Below, piece by piece: positions 43,301 through 46,228 of a stretch of DNA of 46,228 bases (position 1 is its first letter; each line of letters begins with the position of its first letter). Below the pieces are notes generated by a model that did no database searches, had not been told where the DNA came from, and worked only from the letters and a program-made list of their open reading frames with translations. The stretch is from Spirochaetales bacterium. GTDB lineage: Bacteria; Spirochaetota; Spirochaetia; SZUA-6; JAFGRV01. A program made the translations under genes and the position numbers. Location of the stretch: assembly GCA_016930085.1 (NCBI GenBank), contig JAFGHO010000032.1, positions 1 to 46,228 on the forward strand, in the 5' to 3' direction.

Positions 43301-43400
43301 CCAGCGGGGGAATTTCGCCAACGGGATCACGACGATCCAATGTATGTACGCCCCGGAGTTCACCTCGCATTCGGAAGGGGTGAGGATCGGGGTGGAGTAG
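37320..43400 (+). CDS. Alpha-2-macroglobulin family lipoprotein with thioester motif
   Basis: Bacterial alpha-2-macroglobulins are envelope-anchored protease traps. The 2,026-residue protein begins with KKCILAVLLAAVLCSTC, a relaxed lipoprotein signal. Residues 30-400 form a helical, TPR-like N-terminal region. Macroglobulin domains follow, with FITDRSIYRPGQTIYFKG (MG2, near 608-625), the bait-region-like low-complexity stretch around 1195-1240 (GISTDKTADGRDG; DTGTGPGTP) and the A2M core PEALTRWKMIGFAHTKTMSY near 1280. The thioester Cys-Ala-Glu-Gln is at 1484-1487 (ECAEQIASRYY) in an alpha/alpha toroid, so covalent trapping is predicted. The receptor-binding-like end closes the chain. GGGGAGG seven bases upstream sets the ATG. 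The usual proteobacterial partner pbpC is not adjacent. Part of its 3' region is duplicated at 44445-44637. Confidence 0.93.
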   Translation: MKKCILAVLLAAVLCSTCIETQIKKDTGNDSGVTENLSGWEKIAQLREKGLMASILKELDVLYTKAKKEKDELELIKILIYRLPYELFSSDYAYKEIIENLEREIGEIKEPAASILKSILAEYYFSYFRRFSYQFSYRTETFGIEEDDIETWNAAAFGNKITGLYLDSLENEKLLEKKKMDAFSDILEEGNSRDIRPTLYDFLAYRALDFFTSGMVFSFTPPAGTFAFDDPRLFGSPKEFLSLKIPIEDTSPITLHALRLLQKLTAFHLKDKKPEALIHLDLKRLDFVRTQAAGPDKDKHYESALEKLESAYRKHPSYGLVSYRLARLYREKGSRYRPAVSDEHRMDIKKAYEICESVIERFPGTEGAADCLALRSSILEKSLDFSIEKANLPEKPFRALLRFKNIEKVYFRAVPLESPMRETIGEIRRTEGYDAAFDSYLTLPARKAWAVDIPDTGDFQPHKAETAIPGLAKGYYVILASANEDFSTAGNAISYSPVWITEISFLKCDEWTEGNGRYYAAHRETGRPLAGITVDIIEPKWNSMTQKYTRTQAERYTTDKNGLFSVKKGFERDYLISFTSKDDALLFDDEFYQYPPPDYEENPLATYFITDRSIYRPGQTIYFKGIVIRHLENGGDRLKTEARHKTIVVFHDVNSKEISKLNLETNEYGSFSGSFVAPIDRLTGSMSITNESGSVTLSVEEYKRPGFEVSMAPPQGSVTLGKEVTVTGTARAFSGYGIADAAVRFRVVRNASYPYRWWGYRGYYHPSPETEIRHGTATTDIAGTFTIGFTAAPDPSVPEEELPVFSYTVYADVTDTTGETHSNSITVRSGYVSLDLSIDVPEHLEREQPREFPIKSRNLDGVFIPASGTVAITRLAPPGREFRERLWERPDIFLMDRESFYAAFPNDVYDDENEPRTWKREERVYSGKFDTAKHRSLELENISGWKGGMYLLEMASADTSGRKITVERYFTLSSGKAAPLPVPETLRIRPVTETCRPGDDIEFEIGTTETGVSVTYEISHKARIVEHKALVIDNETRTVRFPVKEDHRGMLNVHVIGIRHNRAYTVNYPVFVDWDNDDIGIEFETFRDTLLPGAKEEWRLKLSGPKGEAAAAEMAATLYDASLDSFLPHAWPNTFLPQLYAAKYWEGDVSFAPLSSRTVEWNWNIYEEGYNRTYDRLKFLDESMSASFQYAVARSSISMVPEVADTFLKEESEALPPSPGISTDKTADGRDGAPRKDTGTGPGTPFADIDIRTNLNETAFFFPHLKTDKDGRIVIAFTMPEALTRWKMIGFAHTKTMSYGYIEKETVTKKDLMISPNAPRFFREGDRIAFAAKVTNLSEKKLSGKAALMLFDAFSMKPVDAVFKNTNASVPFTVDKEQSVPVSWDIEIPESIQAVTYRLTARAGDFTDGEESTLPVLPNRMLVTEALPLPIKGKQTKTFGFEKLAASGASKTLRHHRLTLEFTSNPAWYAVQALPYLMEFPHECAEQIASRYYANSLAAHIIGLNPKIKKVFDAWGDGGSNISNLEKNEDLKSLLLRETPWVLQAQDETERKKRVALLFDINRLARENGIAFGKLMDMQAPNGGWPWFSGLPEDRYITQHIVALTGHLDKLGVKSARVDDRVRNTIARALDFLDKAMQTDYDRLKKSGTDPEKHHPGYLMIHYLYARSFFPDAAVEEHRREAFDYWKTQAGRYWNEYGPYLKAMTGLALYRFGEKTIPEAIIRSLKESAIVSEETGMYWSVPPGYYWYQARIETQALLIEAFSDIAGDREAVDEMQVWLLKQKQTQDWKTTKATAEACYALLMQGSDLLSDNEAVGITLGTTTIDPRAMEAAKPEAGTGYFRTSWGPGEIKPDMGKVTVEKKTGGVAWGALYWQYFEELDKITPYKTPLGLEKTLTLTVDTEKGRILKPVKKTTVLSTGDLLTVRIVLRVDRDMEYVHMKDMRAAALEPVNANSGYRYRDGLWYYESIKDATVDFFFPRLVRGTYVFEYPLRITQRGNFANGITTIQCMYAPEFTSHSEGVRIGVE

Positions 43401-43638
43401 GAGGGGGGGGCCGGTTATTTCACCGTGGTTGTTGCAGGTGCATGCGGCGGTTTTTCCGTTCGGTCAGGTAAGACCGGTGATTTTGTTCATGATGCCGTAT
43501 GGGGTTACGACGGATTTCGCGGTATGTGTATAACATTCCGTCATTCACGTTGCCTCTTTTAACGAACGTGTATTTGTTATTCTTCCGTGTTACTTCGACT
43601 ACATCTGTTTCATTAATATCGTGTAACGGCTCCATGTC

Positions 43639-43662
43639 AATTGTCTCGGCGCTGAGACAATT
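43639..43662. repeat. Hairpin element with AATTGTCTC arms
   Basis: AATTGTCTC (43639-43647) and GAGACAATT (43654-43662) are perfect complements around a 6-base GC-rich loop. It resembles a REP-like unit; other copies are not seen in the window, although its arm shares CAATTGTC with the recurrent GACAATTGTC palindrome. Confidence 0.5.
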
Positions 43663-43674
43663 CGGGTGTAAATT

Positions 43675-43796
43675 TCAAAAATCGAAGGGTTTTATATAAT
43701 AAGCTTTGTCCTGGTTTATACCGATTTCCCTGGCAAGCGTTGTAAAGACAATATCACCGTAATCAGCCCGGAAAGTTTCTGTTCGGAATAATTGGG
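43675..43796 (-). pseudogene. C-terminal fragment of an unidentified protein
   Basis: The minus strand reads about 40 protein-like codons ending FRADYGDIVFTTLAREIGIN then DKAYYIKPFDF and a TGA at 43675. There is no start codon and the frame is closed upstream by TAA within the repeated CGCGAAATCCG sequence. The ending looks like a genuine protein C-terminus, probably the tail of a gene cut by the repeat or by a deletion. I cannot name the family. Confidence 0.35.
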
Positions 43797-44051
43797 GTTA
43801 CTACGGATTTCGCGGTAAAGAACGGATTACGCGGGGACGGGAGTGATAGCGTAATACGGAAAAGCGGGATGTTTTGAATTATCAGGTTTTTTATTGTTAT
43901 TATAATTCGTATAACGTCCGATTTAAAAAAACAATATTAATTCCATATAATCATAGCCACATTCATAATTTTATTGAATTCTCATTCTCCATATCCATCC
44001 GCGTAATCCGTCTTCTTCCGTGGAATCCGTAGTTACTCTTCTTTCCTTCGT

Positions 44052-44390
44052 ATGGCGTTTACCATTCACGCACATTTCGGGCCGGGTTTGCTTGAATCCG
44101 TCTACGAAAGCGCTTTTTGCGTCGAACTCGCCCATGCCGGTATTCCGTTTGAACGGCAGAAAGTGTTTTCACTCAACTACAAACACGAATATGTCGGCGC
44201 CTATATCGCGGACCTTGTTGTCGACAATACCGTTATCCTCGAACTCAAGGCCGTCGCCCGGCTTGCAGCGGTAATGGAAGCGCAGCTTATCAGCTATCTC
44301 AGGCTTTCAGGGCTTCCGGTCGGCTACATCATCAACTTCAACTCTTTCTGCCTTGAATGGAAACGCTTTGTCAATCAACGGGAAGGATAG
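44052..44390 (+). CDS. GxxExxY-family protein, probably N-terminally truncated
   Basis: The 112-residue protein shows the family pattern: FGPGLLESVYESAF (the Gly-x2-Glu-x2-Tyr core), GIPFERQKVFSLNYK, YIADLVVDNTVILELKAV and AQLISYLRLSGLPVGYIINF. The fold is PD-(D/E)XK nuclease-like and the Asp and Glu-x-Lys residues are present. Activity in this family is not established. Members usually have some 10-15 residues before the IHxxxGPG segment; here the ATG lies only eight residues before the GPG. No ribosome site is visible and the upstream DNA consists of the AATCCG repeats. It may be decayed or start at a non-ATG codon. It lies between the alpha-2-macroglobulin gene and that gene's duplicated fragment. 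Confidence 0.7.
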   Translation: MAFTIHAHFGPGLLESVYESAFCVELAHAGIPFERQKVFSLNYKHEYVGAYIADLVVDNTVILELKAVARLAAVMEAQLISYLRLSGLPVGYIINFNSFCLEWKRFVNQREG

Positions 44391-44444
44391 CCTTCGGGCT
44401 GTCTTTTCCGTATTAAGCTCAATTGACATCACACTCGCTTTCTA

Positions 44445-44637
44445 TACGGAGAAGGTGCGGATTCTCAAACCGGTTAATAAAACAACCGCTTCCTTTCGAC
44501 CGGCGACCTCCTCACGTGTCAGGATCGTGCTCAGGATCGACCGGGACATGGAATACGTGCATATGAAAGACATGCGCGCCGCGTGTAAAATGCTTGACAT
44601 TTACACCGCGGCCCTTGAACCGGTGAACGCCAATTCA
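44445..44637 (+). pseudogene. Diverged duplicate of a segment of the alpha-2-macroglobulin gene
   Basis: About 165 bases here match 43016-43187 inside the preceding gene (for example RILKPV-KTT, VRIVLRIDRDMEYVHMKDMR and ALEPVNAN against the parent). Scattered substitutions, a few indels and an interruption after DMRAA separate the two copies. Nothing of the gene before or after this piece is left. It is a remnant of a tandem paralogue or of a local duplication followed by deletion. A 22-bp palindromic insert splits it at 44584-44605. Confidence 0.85.
44579..44610. mobile_element. 22-bp palindromic insertion with 5-bp target duplication
   Basis: Compared with the parent copy at 43149-43160, the duplicate contains 27 extra bases. 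These are a 22-bp element with arms TGTAAAATG (from 44584) and CATTTACA (to 44605) around CTTGA, plus a second CCGCG. The result is CCGCG-element-CCGCG (44579-44583 and 44606-44610), while the parent has a single CCGCG. This is the footprint of an insertion or of an excision scar. The inverse 9-mer CATTTTACA occurs again at 44642-44650, at the end of the duplicated homology. Confidence 0.6.
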
Positions 44638-44689
44638 TCAACATTTTACAGCCTTGTGAAGCTGCCAAAGTAAGACTACGGCAACCCTC

Positions 44690-45100
44690 CTATATTTGAT
44701 CATTACTGATTTCTTTAAACCAATCAAAAATTACCGGATAATACCATATACCATTAATTTTATCCTGATTCAGCTTGTCAATAAAATGAGAGAAAAGCTG
44801 TTTATTTTCCTTATTAACGGGGATTTTCCCTTTTAAGACACGAAATAGAAATTGATTTAAATTCAACGGAGATTCATCGTCAACAAAAGCGACAGCCAAT
44901 AAACCTTTTTTATTATCCTTGAAATGAGTCTCTTTAACATAAATTATATCGTCAGGTTTAAATTCATATAGTTCGCTTCTATCATCAGGTTCATAATCAA
45001 ACGGTAAAATCTTAAAACGTACAGAATCCGGTGTTTCTGCTTTTACCGGAATATATGATTCCGATCCATTAATACAAGTTAAATATATTGTACTTGTCAT
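44690..45100 (-). CDS. AT-rich orphan gene, 136 residues, unknown function
   Basis: The protein (MTSTIYLTCINGSESYIPVK...) is acidic, without signal peptide or membrane helix. It begins with strand-like segments, then a conserved-looking DDIIYVKETHFKDNKKGLLA section and a helical C-terminus ending GIWYYPVIFDWFKEISNDQ. I do not recognise the family. Size, charge and AT-rich coding resemble toxin-immunity or cassette-borne genes, but no toxin is adjacent. AGGTAGGCAATATG precedes the start, giving a reasonable ribosome site (AGG). It differs clearly in base composition from all genes left of 43.4 kb, which suggests acquisition by transfer. Confidence 0.65.
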   Translation of the reverse strand: MTSTIYLTCINGSESYIPVKAETPDSVRFKILPFDYEPDDRSELYEFKPDDIIYVKETHFKDNKKGLLAVAFVDDESPLNLNQFLFRVLKGKIPVNKENKQLFSHFIDKLNQDKINGIWYYPVIFDWFKEISNDQI

Positions 45101-45170
45101 ATTGCCTACCTGTCTTTTTTGACAAAGTTTTTATTATAGAAAAATCAATATTACGCATATACAATCGCCC

Positions 45171-45218
45171 ATGGCCGGATCGCCCAAACGCCTACGCGGT
45201 GTTGGCCGATCCGGCCAT
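45171..45218. repeat. GC-rich inverted repeat between AT-rich orphan genes
   Basis: ATGGCCGGATCG (45171-45182) and CGATCCGGCCAT (45207-45218) are perfect 12-bp complements. The 24 bases between them pair further (CCCAAACGCC with GCGGTGTTGG, partly). The element starts three bases after the stop of the gene at 45222-45737 and is much richer in GC than its surroundings. It could be a terminator-like structure or a recombination site resembling an integron attC. The core boxes do not match attC strictly. Confidence 0.6.
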
Positions 45219-45221
45219 TCA

Positions 45222-45737
45222 TCAATAATCCATACCTTCAACAGAATGATATAATTTCCAATCGCTTAAAAATAAATAAGGTATTATATCCAGCGGAAAA
45301 ATATCGTCATGATGTTTATATAAATATCCATTTATCCATATAATGTCCGGATTTGATTCGGAAAATGCAAATGAATAAATGACATGCTTATAAGATAAAA
45401 TATCACATCTGATAGTAAAGTCAATATTTTTTGTATCGTATATTTGTTGTAAATGTATGACTCCCTTTATTTTATTAAGCAATTTTGCAATTGGAACGAC
45501 TTTATACTTTCTTATTTCAATCTTGACATCACAATCTGTTTTTAAATCATCAGGTGTGTTATATCTATCAAATACCGTTAAACCATTATAATACACAACT
45601 ATCTCAACCGCTTTATTAAATATCGTGTAAGAATCAAATGTATCATTAATTGAAATTGGCTTATTACAGCAATAAAATAATAAAAATGCTTGAGAGATCC
45701 ATAATATTTTTAATATGTTTTTTATCGCATCTTTCAT
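45222..45737 (-). CDS. AT-rich orphan gene, putative lipoprotein of 171 residues
   Basis: The protein begins KDAIKNILKILWISQAFLLFYCC, a plausible export signal with two Cys residues that could serve as lipid anchor, followed by a small mixed alpha/beta protein (KAVEIVVYYNGLTVFD; DFTIRCDILSYKHVIYSFAF; DIIWINGYLYKHHDD). I do not recognise the family. Its base composition matches the other genes right of 44.6 kb and not the rest of the window. It is followed within three bases by the GC-rich inverted repeat at 45171-45218. A role as an immunity or surface protein is speculative. No ribosome-binding site stands out before the ATG. Confidence 0.6.
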   Translation of the reverse strand: MKDAIKNILKILWISQAFLLFYCCNKPISINDTFDSYTIFNKAVEIVVYYNGLTVFDRYNTPDDLKTDCDVKIEIRKYKVVPIAKLLNKIKGVIHLQQIYDTKNIDFTIRCDILSYKHVIYSFAFSESNPDIIWINGYLYKHHDDIFPLDIIPYLFLSDWKLYHSVEGMDY

Positions 45738-45973
45738 AAGCTAATTGTCATTTTAACCAACACCCCTCGCAATTGCGTTGGTTTTGTCAAAAATTTCTAC
45801 AAGATAAACGTTACATTCAAATTTTGCAGGTTAATTATAAAACAATTGTTTTGCAAATTCAATTTTAAAAATAGCATAATCACCCCGTCGATCCGGGAAC
45901 CGATCCGTCCGCACAATATCATAGACCGCGGGGGCCGGACATCATTCATGAATGGCCCGTTATGTGCATTATC
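45738..45973. other. Intergenic interval with two dyad elements
   Basis: AACCAAC (45755-45761) and GTTGGTT (45777-45783) are inverted around a GCAATTGC palindrome (45769-45776). An AT-rich stretch follows, then a GC-rich island of about 90 bases (45878-45972) whose ends, GCATAAT and GTTATGTGC, show weak inverted symmetry. That island ends immediately after the stop of the next minus-strand frame. No gene is seen. Confidence 0.45.
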
Positions 45974-46162
45974 TTAGTCTTCATATTCATTATAGATATA
46001 CCAATTTTCTTTTATCTTTATATAAATATAATAAGAGCCATTTTCGGGATATATCACATCTCTTATAGTATCAAAAGGTTTTGTTTGAATGGTATTATTG
46101 TTATATTTGAAAAAATTGGCAGGTTCTTCCATTGAGTAAAGAATATACTGCTCCCAAGAAAC
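45974..46162 (-). pseudogene. C-terminal part of an AT-rich gene cut by an insertion sequence
   Basis: A minus-strand frame ending at TAA (45974-45976) reads SWEQYILYSMEEPANFFKYN and ends IKIKENWYIYNEYED. It remains protein-like up to about 46162, where the insertion-sequence end begins, and then meets a stop. An internal ATG at about 46132 exists, but coding sense continues upstream of it, so the gene is probably disrupted. The family is unknown. It shares base composition and orientation with the two preceding orphan genes. Confidence 0.5.
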
Positions 46163-46228
46163 TGGACAGTACCTGAGTTAGATTGGTACTATATAAGAAA
46201 GGGAGAATAAATATGGGAAGAAAAAGAA
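46161..46228 (+). mobile_element. Left end of an insertion sequence (IS3-like), continuing beyond the window
   Basis: The protein-like minus-strand frame stops making sense at ACTGGACAGTACC (from 46161), and 50 bases later a Shine-Dalgarno and an ATG-GGA-AGA-AAA-AGA start appear in the opposite direction. A terminal TGGACAGT-like repeat followed closely by a Met-Gly-Arg-Lys-Arg transposase start is common in IS3-family elements. The right end is not visible, so the family and exact boundary are unconfirmed. Confidence 0.5.
46213..46228 (+). CDS. Start of a probable transposase (OrfA-like), five codons visible
   Basis: GGGAG (46201-46205) lies seven bases before an ATG that reads MGRKR and runs off the window. 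This beginning is typical for IS3-family OrfA proteins with a basic N-terminal HTH. With only 16 bases the call rests on context, namely the adjacent IS-like end and the interrupted gene. Confidence 0.45.

Larger units (their letters stand above)
43401..44051. other. 650-bp accessory gap with repeats and gene debris
   Basis: No intact convincing gene lies here. The phrase ACGGATTTCGCGGTA occurs twice (43508-43522 and 43802-43816). Related AATCCG/GCGTAATCCGT motifs occur at about 43829 and 44001-44030, next to the GxxExxY gene, a decoration I associate with that gene family. A 71-codon minus-strand frame (43420-43635) runs across one copy and is not supported by any family match. The stretch becomes strongly AT-rich after 43870. 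A hairpin (43639-43662) and a fragment of another protein (43675-43796) are listed separately. Confidence 0.5.

Noticed and set aside
43420-43635. 71-codon minus-strand frame after the A2M gene
   Set aside because: It runs through a repeated CGCGAAATCCG phrase and the reverse of A2M trailer DNA, has no family pattern and only a weak start context, so it is described only as part of the gap.
45171-45218. Bona fide integron attC site
   Set aside because: The symmetry and position are suggestive, but the R' and R'' core boxes are not matched and no integrase is in the window, so it is kept only as a hypothesis.

Overview
The window (46,228 bp) looks like a chromosomal segment of a free-living, diderm, polysaccharide-degrading bacterium, most likely an uncultured spirochaete (Spirochaetota). 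This placement is an inference. It rests on many lipoproteins with relaxed lipoboxes, a MurA with Asp at the usual Cys position, a fused PyrB-PyrI, a membrane pyrophosphatase, an extracellular glycanase with two dockerin-like repeats, and an alpha-2-macroglobulin lipoprotein. No rRNA, tRNA, CRISPR array or complete prophage was seen. GC is moderate by eye and drops sharply after about 43.6 kb.

Layout. 0-5.2 kb: truncated FN3-like lipoprotein; an ArsR-HTH/methyltransferase regulator (SahR-like) with a promoter and an operator-like palindrome; ahcY; and a large GHL10-type lipoprotein. 5.3-8.6 kb: a decayed Uma2 gene, then pyrBI and argF, divergent and both using carbamoyl phosphate. 8.6-12 kb: a two-gene glgM-glgE operon for alpha-glucan synthesis through maltose-1-phosphate, preceded by a short leader ORF overlapping the glgM start. 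12-19.5 kb: a lipoprotein-anchored jelly-roll/GT-C fusion, a LamG remnant, an SDR, an unknown helical protein, an FGGY kinase with an altered glycerol site, and a 56-residue Cys-rich protein behind a strong promoter. 19.5-24 kb: a GH44 glycanase with dockerin repeats and hppA. 24-27 kb: two overlapping genes with the topology of LptF/LptG permeases, one with a large TPR-like insertion. 27-33 kb: SDR, small lipoprotein, murA, a 4 x 19-bp tandem repeat, a lipoprotein and an aspartokinase. 33-43.4 kb: a DUF2194-like lipoprotein, a predicted outer-membrane protein, a small membrane protein and a 2,026-residue thioester-type alpha-2-macroglobulin.

43.4-46.2 kb is an accessory, decaying zone. It holds gene remnants, a GxxExxY gene lacking its usual N-terminus, a diverged copy of part of the alpha-2-macroglobulin gene carrying a 22-bp palindromic insert with a 5-bp target duplication, and AT-rich minus-strand orphan genes separated by GC-rich inverted repeats in a cassette-like order. 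The left end of an insertion sequence lies at the window edge.

Two window-wide themes stand out. The palindrome core GACAATTGTC with a following G recurs five times, twice in regulatory gaps (ahcY; pyrBI/argF) and three times inside genes. Several envelope and polysaccharide genes (GHL10, GT-C, GH44, DUF2194, LptFG-like, A2M) suggest heavy investment in surface and extracellular glycan handling. All functional statements come from reading motifs; no database search was run.
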